Below, piece by piece: positions 9,257 to 18,033 of a stretch of 64,000 nucleotides of DNA; the first letter of the stretch is position 1; each line of letters starts with the position of its first letter. The translations under genes and the position numbers were made by a program. Under the pieces are notes generated by a model that saw nothing but the letters and a program-made list of their open reading frames with translations, was not told where the DNA came from and ran no database searches. Source of the stretch: Syntrophus sp. (in: bacteria) (GTDB taxonomy: Bacteria; Desulfobacterota; Syntrophorhabdia; Syntrophorhabdales; Syntrophorhabdaceae); the NCBI GenBank assembly GCA_013824645.1, contig PNOF01000001.1, positions 82,429 to 146,428 on the forward strand, written 5' to 3'.

Positions 9257-10081
9257 ATGGAACCGAACATAGCGGTTTTCAGAGGGAAGGAGATCAGGAA
9301 AACGATTCATGAAAATGAGTGGTGGTTTGTGGTAGTTGATGTAGTTTCCGTGTTGACCGATTCAAAAGATCCATCCGGCTACATCAAAGATATGCGTCGT
9401 CGTGACGCGGAGTTATCCAAAGGGTGGGGGCAAATTGCCACCCCCCTTTGGATTGAAACTCCTGGCGGAAAGCAGAAGATCAACTGTGCCAACACGGAGG
9501 GTATTTTCCGCATCATCCAGTCAATTCCCTCTCCCAAAGCCGAGCCATTCAAACGCTGGTTGGCGAAGGTTGGCTACGAGCGGGTGCAGGAGATTGAAGA
9601 CCCTGAACTGGGATCAAAGAGGACCCGTGCCCTCTACAAGGCAAAGGGGTATTCCGACGACTGGATCGAAAAGCGTATGCGCGGCATTGCCATTCGGGAA
9701 GAGCTTACAGACGAGTGGAAGAAGCGAAAGGTGAAGGAAGAGTATGAATACGCGATCCTCACAGCAGAGATTGCCAAAGCGGCATTCGGTGTGACGCCTG
9801 ACGAGCATAAGAATTTGAAGGGGCTGAAGCGTCAGAATCTCCGGGACCACATGAACGATCTGGAATTGATATTTTCAATGCTTGGAGAGGCAGCCACCAC
9901 AGAGATAACAAAGGTTGACGACGCCCAAGGATTTGAGGAAAACAAACATGCTGCCTGGAAGGGTGGTGAGGTAGCGGGAACTGCACGAAAAGACCTTGAA
10001 GAAAAAACGGGGAAACGGGTGGTGTCATCTGAAAACTATCTGACAGCGCCGCAGAAGTTGAAGAAGCTTAAAGGGAAGTGA
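9257..10081 (+). CDS. Bro-N (phage antirepressor-like) protein
   Basis: A 274-residue protein. The N-terminal 100 residues have the Bro-N/antirepressor pattern (IAVFRGKEIRKTIHENEWWFVVVDVVSVLT, ...GYIKDMRRRD..., INCANTEGIFRIIQSIPSPKAEPFKRWLAKVG). The remainder is basic and helical. The start at 9257 follows AAAAAGGGGGG, a better site than the upstream ATG at 9194. Proteins of this kind are DNA-binding regulators typical of phages and mobile islands. It heads the accessory block before the cas operon and suggests horizontal acquisition. What it regulates cannot be told. Confidence 0.8.
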   Translation: MEPNIAVFRGKEIRKTIHENEWWFVVVDVVSVLTDSKDPSGYIKDMRRRDAELSKGWGQIATPLWIETPGGKQKINCANTEGIFRIIQSIPSPKAEPFKRWLAKVGYERVQEIEDPELGSKRTRALYKAKGYSDDWIEKRMRGIAIREELTDEWKKRKVKEEYEYAILTAEIAKAAFGVTPDEHKNLKGLKRQNLRDHMNDLELIFSMLGEAATTEITKVDDAQGFEENKHAAWKGGEVAGTARKDLEEKTGKRVVSSENYLTAPQKLKKLKGK

Positions 10082-10111
10082 GACATCGGATAATTGCAGG
10101 GAGGAAAAACC

Positions 10112-10180
10112 ATGATGACGCTTAAACGGCTGTCGAAAGCGCTCCATAGTGAAAACATTGCCGAAGGAGTTCGGGTATGA
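10112..10180 (+). CDS. possible 22-residue coupled leader peptide
   Basis: A 22-codon ORF starting at 10112, with GGGAGG seven bases upstream, whose stop overlaps the ATG of the YhcG-like gene (ATGA at 10177-10180). The good ribosome site and exact coupling suggest translation. The peptide is basic (MMTLKRLSKALHSENIAEG) and could equally be the remnant of a longer gene. Confidence 0.3.
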   Translation: MMTLKRLSKALHSENIAEGVRV

Positions 10181-10999
10181 GCAGTGTAAAGCCTATTATT
10201 GACACTCTTTTGTCGGAAGTGCGGACGCTCGTCATCTCTGCCCGCAACGCCGCAGCCCGCACCATCAATACGCTCCAGGTGCTTACCAATTATCAGATTG
10301 GCCGTCTCATTGTGGAACATGAACAAAAAGGGAAGGAACGGGCCAAATACGGCGCTAACCTGCTGAGAGAGCTTTCCGCCCAACTGACAAAAGAATTTGG
10401 TCTCGGCTTTTCAGAAGACAATCTCTCCAATATGAGAAGATTCTATCTGGTTTACAAAGCCAGGTTACCGGTAATTTCCGAGAAGCCTTCTCGGAAATCC
10501 ACAGAAGAAGAAAAAGCCCCTCTAAATTTAAGCTGGTCCCATTATGTGTTTCTTTGCCGGATCAACAACGAGAAGGAACGGAGCTTTTATGAGATTGAAG
10601 CTTCTGAAAATGGCTGGTCATTGCCGGAACTGAGGCGTCAGTTCGATTCGTCACTATATGAGCGGCTCGCCCTGAGCCGCAACAAGGAGAAAGTCCTGGA
10701 GCTTGCCGAAAAAGGACAGCGTGTCACCAAGCCGGAAGATATGCTGAAGAATCCACTTGTACTAGAGTTTCTTGGATTGAAAGAAGAGGCACAGTATTCC
10801 GAATCTCAATTGGAATCAGCAATTATTGATAAACTTGAACACTTCCTTCTTGAATTGGGCAAAGGGTTCCTTTTTGAAGCACGGCAAAAACGCTTCACCT
10901 TTGATGAGGAACACTTTATATCAGCTCTATCTGCCGTCTAAAGAAGAGTTGAGACAGAAAATGATCGAATGGGCAGAAGAGACAGTGCCAACAAAATAG
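10177..10999 (+). pseudogene. YhcG/DUF1016-family nuclease with PD-(D/E)xK core deleted
   Basis: The intact frame (10177-10941, 254 residues) shows the DUF1016 N-terminal helical domain: TNYQIGRLIVEHEQ, YGANLLRELSAQLTKEFG.GFSEDNLSNMRRFY, LSWSHY, NPLVLEFLGL. It then reaches the start of the nuclease domain (FLLELGKGFLFEARQKRFT...DEEHF). Right after EEHF the normal frame is lost. In the next frame the sequence reads YQLYLPSKEELRQK...EETVPTK and stops at 10999; this is the usual C-terminal tail of the family. The roughly 90 residues that carry the catalytic residues are therefore missing through an internal, frame-shifting deletion. The helical domain may still be made. Confidence 0.8.
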
Positions 11000-11033
11000 C
11001 GTAGTTTGGACATTAACTTGAGAGAGGAGAAAA

Positions 11034-11648
11034 ATGGGAAAAATAGTTAAAGGGAAAGGGAAGGAGGCAGTCACAAAAGCAAAGACGGCGGAAACGAACA
11101 ACGCCAACAAGATTTATCAGATCAAGATATCACTTGCCGAAAGCAAACCGGAAATATGGCGGCGAGTACTCGTATCGGGCAAAACCACATTGTCCAAGCT
11201 TCACAGGATCATCCAGATGCTGATGCTTTGGGAGGACTATCATCTCCATGAATTTAACATAGAGGGAATCCGGTACACCGTACCTGACCCTGAAGAGATG
11301 GAACCTTACAAGGATGAGAAACGGTTTCATCTTTATCAGGTGGCCCTCAAAGGAGGGACGACGTTCCTCTACATCTACGACTTTGGCGATGAATGGATAC
11401 ACAACATAACAGTGGAGAAAATTCTGGACAACGATGAGCGGTTCGTTGGAAAGCCCCTCTGTATTGGCGGCGCACTATCCGGCCCTCCGGAAGACTGCGG
11501 TGGCGTATACGGCTACTACGAGACATTGAAAGCCGCCAAAAATAAAAGACATCCTGAGTATAAACTAAACAAAGAGTGGCTCGGTGAATTCGATCCAGAA
11601 GAGTTCAACCTCGGCTCGATAAACATAGTACTGTCAGGGCTGAGATGA
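11034..11648 (+). CDS. plasmid pRiA4b ORF-3-like protein
   Basis: A 204-residue protein with the family pattern: IYQIKISLAESKPEIWRRVLV near the N-terminus, LHRIIQMLMLWEDYHLHEF, FLYIYDFGDEWIHNITVEKIL, and the Cys/Gly block CIGGALSGPPEDCGGVYGY before a Tyr/Trp-rich end. The fold is known from structural genomics but the biochemical role is unknown. These genes are frequent in mobile and plasmid DNA. AGAGAGGAG precedes the ATG. It lies 26 bases before cas3 and may share its transcript. Confidence 0.85.
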   Translation: MGKIVKGKGKEAVTKAKTAETNNANKIYQIKISLAESKPEIWRRVLVSGKTTLSKLHRIIQMLMLWEDYHLHEFNIEGIRYTVPDPEEMEPYKDEKRFHLYQVALKGGTTFLYIYDFGDEWIHNITVEKILDNDERFVGKPLCIGGALSGPPEDCGGVYGYYETLKAAKNKRHPEYKLNKEWLGEFDPEEFNLGSINIVLSGLR

Positions 11649-11674
11649 AGAGTCGAAGGGTCCAAGTGGGTTAG

Positions 11675-13876
11675 ATGACGAAAGAATACTATGCTCATAG
11701 TCTTCCGGGAAGGCCGCAAGAAAAGTGGCAGCCGCTCGAAGAGCATTTAGGAAACGTGGCGGAAATGGCGCGGGGTTTTGCGGCGGAATTTGATGCGGGA
11801 GAGTGGGGATACCTCGCGGGATTGTGGCATGATTTGGGGAAGCTCGCCCCGGAGTTTCAGAATATGCTCCGTCTGGCAAATGGTCTTGATGTGAGTGGAA
11901 CACACAACCATGGTCGCGTCAATCATTCAACTGCCGGGGCCATTCTTGCCGTTGAAAGATTTAAACTTGCAGGGAGAATCTTGTCCTATCTTGTGGCTGG
12001 CCATCATGCGGGTCTATCGGATTGGTCGAGTGATCAAGCGGGCAATGCAGCGCTTTCCATACGGCTTAACGATATAGAGCTTTTTGAATCAATTAAAGAC
12101 AACGTTCCAGAAAGCATTATGGCTCAGCCTTTCCCCAAGGAACGCCCAGGACTGGGAACTGATCCCGCGCTCTGGATTAGGATGCTCTTCTCATGTCTCG
12201 TAGACAGCGATTTCCTGGACACGGAAGGGTTCATGTCTTCCGACAAAGGCGACCTTCGAGGCGGCTATCCGGCCCTCGCAGAGCTTCTGCCGCGCTTCGA
12301 GGCTTTCATGAAGGAGAAATCCGATGGCGCAGAGGATACACCCGTGAACCGGATACGTGCTCAAGTTTTGAATCGCTGCAAATCCTTTGCAGGCAACGAG
12401 CCAGGTATCTATACCCTCACGGTACCTACGGGAGGCGGAAAAACCCTGTCTTCAATGGCCTTCGCTCTTCATCACGCCATTTATCATGGAAAGAAGCGGA
12501 TTATTTACGTCATTCCCTACACCAGCATCATCGAACAGACAGCGGACCAGTTCCGACAGATCTTTGGTAACGCTGTCATAGAACACCATTCCAATTTTGA
12601 CAGCACCGGCGAGGATGATGAGAGCGGCAAGGCTCGACTTGCTTGTGAGAACTGGGATGCACCTGTTGTTGTCACCACTTCGGTGCAATTCTTTGAATCC
12701 GTCTTTGCAAATCGTTCGAGCAGGTGCCGTAAGCTTCACAACATCATCAACTCCGTTGTTGTCTTTGATGAGGTTCAGCTCTTACCTCCCGAGTTCCTGA
12801 AGCCCATCCTTTATTCGATCACAGAATTGCAGAGCACATATAACGCCACACTTCTTCTCTGTACAGCAACGCAACCGGCTTTCGGCCCGCATCCGGAGTT
12901 TGGGTTTAATGGACTTAAAGATATGAAAGAGATCATGGAAGACCCTGGCGATCTTTACCGCAACCTCAAAAGGGTTGAGGTAAAGGTACCAGACAACCTT
13001 CTTCAACCAAAACTCTGGGAGGACTTGGCCTCAGAACTGAGCGAGATTGAATCGGTTCTGTGCGTGGTAAACCGCCGTGACGATTGCCGTGAACTGTGGA
13101 AGATGATGCCGGAAGGAACATTCCATCTTTCGGCCCTCATGTGCGGCGCGCACCGCTCTCACAAGATCTCGGAGATTAAAGCCCGCCTTTCGAAAGGGTT
13201 ACCGACCCGCGTTATCAGTACGCAACTCGTAGAAGCAGGCGTCGATATCGACTTCCCCGTCGTCTATCGCGCTGTTGCAGGTCTCGATTCTATTGCTCAG
13301 GCCGCAGGCAGATGCAACAGAGAAGGTCGCCTGGAGATGGGGAGGGTCATCGTTTTCTGCCCTCCAAGTGAACCGCCTGTCGGTCATCTGCGGCAGGCAG
13401 CCCAGATTGGCAGGCGGTTTCTCGAATCTGACGATAAAGATTTTCTTTCACCGGATAAGTTCACGCGATTCTTCGAGGAGCTTTACTGGCTTCAGGCCGA
13501 TCGCCTCGACATCAAAGGTATTATGGATGACCTTGCCCCTGATGGGGAATTTCGTTTCAGCTTCAGGTCAGCGGCGCAGAACTTCAGGATCATTGATGAG
13601 CAAAAACAGGGACCTGTCCTTGTCACCTATGGCGAGGGCGCAAAACTCATTACCCTTCTTGAAAAAATGGGGCCGGAGAGGTGGCTTATGCGAAAGCTAC
13701 AACGTTACGTGGTCAACCTTCCTCGCTATTTGCACACCAGACTTGTGGCGGAGGGGGCCGTTCGTCAGGTCTGCCCAGGAATATTCATACAGGGCCACAG
13801 CGCCATGTATCGTGATGACATTGGATTTTGCCCTGAACAGTCGATCATCTATGCGCCCGATGATCTGATCTGTTAG
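11675..13876 (+). CDS. cas3: Cas3 helicase-nuclease, type I-C
   Basis: 733 residues. The N-terminal HD nuclease has H24 (EEHLGNV), the HD motif at H52-D53 (WHDLGK) and GHHAG. The superfamily 2 helicase follows with Walker A PTGGGKT (about 253-259), DEVQ (about 364), CTATQPAF, and the C-terminal motif QLVEAGVDIDFPVVYRAVAGLDSIAQAAGRCNREG. Cas3 unwinds and degrades target DNA after Cascade binds it. It is the first gene of the I-C operon. The ribosome site is weak (AAGGG), so coupling to the upstream gene is possible. Length and both active sites look intact. Confidence 0.97.
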   Translation: MTKEYYAHSLPGRPQEKWQPLEEHLGNVAEMARGFAAEFDAGEWGYLAGLWHDLGKLAPEFQNMLRLANGLDVSGTHNHGRVNHSTAGAILAVERFKLAGRILSYLVAGHHAGLSDWSSDQAGNAALSIRLNDIELFESIKDNVPESIMAQPFPKERPGLGTDPALWIRMLFSCLVDSDFLDTEGFMSSDKGDLRGGYPALAELLPRFEAFMKEKSDGAEDTPVNRIRAQVLNRCKSFAGNEPGIYTLTVPTGGGKTLSSMAFALHHAIYHGKKRIIYVIPYTSIIEQTADQFRQIFGNAVIEHHSNFDSTGEDDESGKARLACENWDAPVVVTTSVQFFESVFANRSSRCRKLHNIINSVVVFDEVQLLPPEFLKPILYSITELQSTYNATLLLCTATQPAFGPHPEFGFNGLKDMKEIMEDPGDLYRNLKRVEVKVPDNLLQPKLWEDLASELSEIESVLCVVNRRDDCRELWKMMPEGTFHLSALMCGAHRSHKISEIKARLSKGLPTRVISTQLVEAGVDIDFPVVYRAVAGLDSIAQAAGRCNREGRLEMGRVIVFCPPSEPPVGHLRQAAQIGRRFLESDDKDFLSPDKFTRFFEELYWLQADRLDIKGIMDDLAPDGEFRFSFRSAAQNFRIIDEQKQGPVLVTYGEGAKLITLLEKMGPERWLMRKLQRYVVNLPRYLHTRLVAEGAVRQVCPGIFIQGHSAMYRDDIGFCPEQSIIYAPDDLIC

Positions 13877-13899
13877 GTAACGAAAGTAAAGGAGGTATT

Positions 13900-14574
13900 A
13901 TGGATGGACCTGTAAGAAGAAGCAAAACCATACTCCTCAAGGTGTGGGGTGACAACGCCTGCTTCACAAGGCCGGAGATGAAGGTGGAGCGGGTCTCTTA
14001 TGACGTCATGACGCCATCGGCGGCGCGCGGCGTCCTTGAAGCGATTCTTTGGAAACCGGCAATTCAATGGCAGGTTGAACAGATCGATGTGCTGAACCCC
14101 ATTCGTTGGGAATCAGTGCGACGGAATGAGGTAGGTGCTCAAATGTCGAGCCGCACAAATGGCCTATTCATTGAAGACCAACGCCAGCAGAGAGCGGGAC
14201 TTTTTCTACGTGAAGTAGCGTACACAATCCACGCTCATTTCACCATGACCGACAAGGCAGGTCCTGAGGACAATGTTATCAAATTTGAAGAAATGTTTGT
14301 TCGTCGAGCAGAAAAGGGCCAATGCTTTCATCGGCCCTATCTCGGCTGTCGTGAGTTTTCGGCACACTTCAAGCTGGTGTTGCCCGATGAACAAGCACTT
14401 GAACCAAGGAGTGAGACCCGCGATCTGGGATGGATGTTGTTCGACATGGTCCACGACAATAAAGCTGACAAAGATCATGTTCATAGCTGTACAGAAGGGT
14501 GCCGCCCATCTTTTTTCAAAGCCGTGATGGAGAATGGCAAGATCGATCTCAGAGGCATCGAGGTGCGATCATGA
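13900..14574 (+). CDS. cas5c: Cas5 (Cas5c/Cas5d), type I-C pre-crRNA endonuclease
   Basis: 224 residues with the I-C Cas5 pattern VRRSKTILLKVWGDNACFTRPEMKVERVSYDVMTPSAARGVLEAILW, LNPIRWESVRRNEVG, QRAGLFLREVAYTI and PSFFKAVMENGKIDL. In type I-C, Cas5 processes pre-crRNA in place of Cas6, and no cas6 is present here. A strong AAAGGAGG site lies before the ATG. The stop overlaps the cas8c start (ATGA), a sign of translational coupling. Confidence 0.96.
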   Translation: MDGPVRRSKTILLKVWGDNACFTRPEMKVERVSYDVMTPSAARGVLEAILWKPAIQWQVEQIDVLNPIRWESVRRNEVGAQMSSRTNGLFIEDQRQQRAGLFLREVAYTIHAHFTMTDKAGPEDNVIKFEEMFVRRAEKGQCFHRPYLGCREFSAHFKLVLPDEQALEPRSETRDLGWMLFDMVHDNKADKDHVHSCTEGCRPSFFKAVMENGKIDLRGIEVRS

Positions 14575-16295
14575 TATTGCAGGCGTTGACATCCTATTAC
14601 AATCGAACAGCTCAGGGCGGCGGTGATATCGCGGCTCCGGGATTCCAGAAGCAACAAATCCCTTTTCTCATAGTTTTGGACCAAGAGGGCCGCTTTGTTG
14701 ATCTCCAAGACACTCGTAGCGGAGAGGGAAAGAAAAAGATTGGACGGACCTTCACTGTGCCTAAGGCTATTAAGAAGACGAGCGGTATTGCATCCAATCT
14801 CCTCTGGGACACACCCGCCTACGTTCTTGGCCGTCCGAAACCTGACCAGAATGATACTCCCGAAAAGCCGGTGAGGCAGAGGCAGGCATTTCTGGATCGT
14901 ATCAAAGAAAGCTTCCCGGGTCCAAATGCAGAAATTGCGGTTTCTGCCATTCTTACGTTTCTTGAGGGAAACGATTTTCAAACCCTTTTTGATCATCCTT
15001 CATGGAAAGAAATCGAAGAAAAGGGGCTTATACTGAGCTTCAAGCTCAATACTGACAACAGCCTTGTTTGTGAGAGGCAGGCTGTTGTAAATGCACTCGG
15101 AGGGACAAAGACGCCAACAAAAGGTAACGGCATCTGTCTTGTAAGTGGTGAAGCGGACACACCGGTCAGGCTTCACACTGCCATTAAGGGTGTATGGGGC
15201 GCTCAAACATCAGGAGCCAACATTGTCTCCTTCAATCTTAGGGCGTTCACATCCTTCAACAAAGAGCAGGGTCTTAACGCTCCCGTGGGAGGACGGAGTG
15301 AATTTGCTTACACTACGGCACTGAACACCCTTCTTGAAAAAGGATCACGACAGCGTTTACAGGTGGGTGATGCCAGCACTGTCTTTTGGGCTGAAAAAAA
15401 ACATGTCATGGAAGATGTTTTTGCCGACATATTCGGCGAGCCCGCTAAGGACAATCCTGTGCAGGATCACAAAAGCCTTATTGCCTTATTTTGTGCTCCT
15501 AAAACCGGCAGCAGACCGGAACTTGATCCAAACACACGCTTCTATGTCCTCGGACTGGCCCCTAATGCAGCCCGAATAGCAGTCCGTTTCTGGTACAACG
15601 GCACAGTCAAAGAAGTTGCTGACAACATTTACCAGCATTTTGAAGACTGTTCAATTGTTCACGGGCCTAATCAACCAGAAACGCTGTCTCTCTTCCGTCT
15701 ATTGGTTTCAACAGCATCACAAGGCAAATCAGAGAATATACAACCGAATCTCGCGGGAGATTTCATGCGGACCATTCTCGCAGGAACACCATATCCGCAA
15801 ACATTGCTGGCTGCCGCTATTCGACGGCTGCGGGCTGAACACGAGGTTACGTACGCTCGCAGCGCGCTGATAAAGGCAATGTTGGTCAGGGAGTCGAGAT
15901 ACTACAATAAAAACCATAAGGAGGTAGGCATGGCATTGGATAGAACAAATGGCAACATCGGCTACCGGCTCGGGCGGCTTTTTGCCGTTTTGGAGAAGAT
16001 ACAAGAAGAGGCCAATCCCGGTATTAATGCCACGATCCGGGACCGCTATTACGGAGCAGCGTCAAGTACCCCAGTGGCCGCGTTCTCACAGTTAATGAAG
16101 CTCAAAAATCATCACATTTCAAAGTTGGATAGTCGTGGACGTGCAGTCAATCTTGAACGTATCGTCGGAGAGATAGTCGATGGCATTAACGAATTCCCGA
16201 CATATCTTTCGCTTTCAGACCAAGGTCGGTTTGCCGTTGGCTATTATCATCAACGACAAGATTTCTTTACCAAGAAAGATGAACAGCAAATATAA
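14571..16295 (+). CDS. cas8c: Cas8c (Csd1), type I-C Cascade large subunit
   Basis: 574 residues starting MILQALTSYYNRTAQGGGDIAAPGF, the usual Csd1 opening. Other family marks are FTVPKAIKKTSGIASNLLWDTPAYVLG, CLVSGE, NIVSFNLRAFTSFNKEQGLNAPVG, FYVLGLAPNAARIAVRFWYNGTV, and a C-terminal GRLFAVLEKIQEEANPGINATIRDRYYGAASSTP block. The start at 14571 overlaps the cas5 stop by four bases. An upstream ATG at 14499 lies deep inside cas5 and is rejected. The protein recognises PAM and, with its C-terminal region, supplies the small-subunit function. Confidence 0.96.
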   Translation: MILQALTSYYNRTAQGGGDIAAPGFQKQQIPFLIVLDQEGRFVDLQDTRSGEGKKKIGRTFTVPKAIKKTSGIASNLLWDTPAYVLGRPKPDQNDTPEKPVRQRQAFLDRIKESFPGPNAEIAVSAILTFLEGNDFQTLFDHPSWKEIEEKGLILSFKLNTDNSLVCERQAVVNALGGTKTPTKGNGICLVSGEADTPVRLHTAIKGVWGAQTSGANIVSFNLRAFTSFNKEQGLNAPVGGRSEFAYTTALNTLLEKGSRQRLQVGDASTVFWAEKKHVMEDVFADIFGEPAKDNPVQDHKSLIALFCAPKTGSRPELDPNTRFYVLGLAPNAARIAVRFWYNGTVKEVADNIYQHFEDCSIVHGPNQPETLSLFRLLVSTASQGKSENIQPNLAGDFMRTILAGTPYPQTLLAAAIRRLRAEHEVTYARSALIKAMLVRESRYYNKNHKEVGMALDRTNGNIGYRLGRLFAVLEKIQEEANPGINATIRDRYYGAASSTPVAAFSQLMKLKNHHISKLDSRGRAVNLERIVGEIVDGINEFPTYLSLSDQGRFAVGYYHQRQDFFTKKDEQQI

Positions 16296-16322
16296 CCAAT
16301 ACGAGATAAGGAGAATATACCC

Positions 16323-17432
16323 ATGAGTGACACAACTAATACAGTTCAGAATCGTTACGACTTTGTGCTCTTTTTCGATGTCAAAGACGGCAACCCCAAC
16401 GGAGACCCGGACGCCGGAAACCTTCCTCGCATGGACCCGGAAACAGGCCACGGCCTTGTCACGGACGTGTGCCTCAAAAGGAAGGTACGGAATTATGTGC
16501 AGTTAGCGAAGAATTGCGAGAAGGGAAATGACATATACGTCAAGGAAAAGGCTGTACTAGGACGAGCCCACGTAGAGGCTTTTAAAGATCTGGGTATTCA
16601 GCTTGGCGAGGAGTACAAAACGTCGATAGGAAAAGAGGTTTATGAGGGGCTGGAGGAAACTGGACTTCCTCCAGGAATCACAACAGATGGTGATGAAGAT
16701 GCCAATATTTACAGTCTCACGGTGGCTTCCGATGCTGATAAGAAAGAAATAAAAGAATGGCTTAAAGACAATAAACCAATCAAAGCAATCAAGGACACAA
16801 TTAATGATGCCCTCAAACAAGCCAAAACACGAAAGCCGTCAGGAGAAGAAGTTGAACAAGGCAGAGAAAAGATGTGCGAGAAATTCTTCGATATTAGAAC
16901 TTTTGGAGGGGTCCTTTCTCTAAAATCGGCACCCAACTGTGGGCAAGTGAGAGGTCCCGTCCAGTTGACGTTTGCCCGCAGTGTTGATCAGATTGTGCCC
17001 CTGGAACACAGCATCACCAGAATGGCAGTAGCCACCGAAGCAGAAGCCGAGAAGCAGCAGGGAGATAATCGCACAATGGGCCGTAAATTTACTGTGCCTT
17101 ACGCTCTCTATCGCTGCCACGGCTTTATTTCTGCCCCTTTAGCTGACAAGACCGGTTTTAGTGATACCGATCTCACTCTCTTCTGGGATGCCCTTGCAAA
17201 TATGTTCGAGCATGACCGGTCTGCCGCACACGGTGAGATGACAGCCCGCAAGCTCTTTGTTTTCAAACACGATTCCAAAATGGGCAAGGCCCCAGCACAC
17301 CAGCTATTTGATCTGGTTGAGGCAAAGCGGGCCAACGGTAATGACAAGCCGCCCCGCGCTTTTTCCGACTATAGGATCGAATTTGACAAGGCTAAGGTCC
17401 CAGCAGGAGTAACAACAGAAGAGAAGATATAA
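16323..17432 (+). CDS. cas7c: Cas7 (Csd2), type I-C backbone subunit, enlarged
   Basis: 369 residues. Canonical blocks are RYDFVLFFDVKDGNPNGDPDAGNLPR, GLVTDVCLKRKVRNYV, FDIRTFGGVLS, CGQVRGPVQLTFARSVD, ITRMAV, EKQQGDNRTMGRK and LTLFWDALANMFEHDRSAA. Between the IYVKEKAVL block and FDIRTFGG lie about 70 residues more than in the usual roughly 290-residue family member. The extra part is charged and helical (KKEIKEWLKDNKPIKAIK...). The protein coats the crRNA in Cascade. AAGGAG precedes the ATG. Confidence 0.95.
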   Translation: MSDTTNTVQNRYDFVLFFDVKDGNPNGDPDAGNLPRMDPETGHGLVTDVCLKRKVRNYVQLAKNCEKGNDIYVKEKAVLGRAHVEAFKDLGIQLGEEYKTSIGKEVYEGLEETGLPPGITTDGDEDANIYSLTVASDADKKEIKEWLKDNKPIKAIKDTINDALKQAKTRKPSGEEVEQGREKMCEKFFDIRTFGGVLSLKSAPNCGQVRGPVQLTFARSVDQIVPLEHSITRMAVATEAEAEKQQGDNRTMGRKFTVPYALYRCHGFISAPLADKTGFSDTDLTLFWDALANMFEHDRSAAHGEMTARKLFVFKHDSKMGKAPAHQLFDLVEAKRANGNDKPPRAFSDYRIEFDKAKVPAGVTTEEKI

Positions 17433-17451
17433 GAACTGAGGGAGGTAACCC

Positions 17452-18006
17452 ATGGCCCTTGAACCCATCATCCCTCCTCACGGCGAGTACCGGGAACTGA
17501 AGTCTCACCAGATGGCGGAGATCATTTACGAGGCTACGGTAGTTTTCTGCGGGCGCTTCATCGAGAAACGGTCGCGCACCAATGATCAGATGGTACAGGC
17601 GGCCCGGAGCAGCAAGCAAAATATCACCGAAGGCAGCATGGCCTCAGGCACCTCAAGGAAGACGGAGCTTAAGCTCATCGGCGTGGCGCGGGCAAGCTTG
17701 GAAGAACTACTGCTTGATTTTGAAGATTTTCTGCGGCAGAAAGCATTGCCCCTGTGGGGCAAAGAGCACGCCAAAGCCAAGGAAGTTCGAACACTTGCCT
17801 GGAAAGAAAATAGGTCCTATTCGACCTATAAGGCCTATTTCGAAAACCCAAACCCGGAGGTTGCAGCAAATGCCGCAATCTGCGTGATTCACCAGGCCAA
17901 CTACCTCCTTGACCAGCAACTTCGGACCCTTGAAAAAAGCTTTCTTGAAGTACCGGATGCGGTCACAGACAAGAGGATCGCTGAGATAGCAATGAATCGT
18001 TCATGA
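17452..18006 (+). CDS. four-helix-bundle protein (S23/suffix-domain type) inside the cas operon
   Basis: 184 residues; GGGAGG lies six bases before the ATG. It has the four-helix-bundle pattern seen in 23S rRNA intervening-sequence-type proteins: IYEATVVFCGRFIEKRSRTNDQMVQAARSSKQNITEGS, then GTSRKTELKLIGVARASLEELLLDFEDFLR, and the late NAAICVIHQANYLLDQQL helix. The length, with the C-terminal extension, fits the 'four helix bundle suffix domain' group. No enzyme motif is known. It sits 19 bases after cas7 and 27 before the Fic gene, on the same strand, so it is almost certainly part of the cas transcript. Role in CRISPR function unknown. Confidence 0.8.
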   Translation: MALEPIIPPHGEYRELKSHQMAEIIYEATVVFCGRFIEKRSRTNDQMVQAARSSKQNITEGSMASGTSRKTELKLIGVARASLEELLLDFEDFLRQKALPLWGKEHAKAKEVRTLAWKENRSYSTYKAYFENPNPEVAANAAICVIHQANYLLDQQLRTLEKSFLEVPDAVTDKRIAEIAMNRS

Positions 18007-18033
18007 CAGACCAAAAAGGAGTAACAATTTCTT

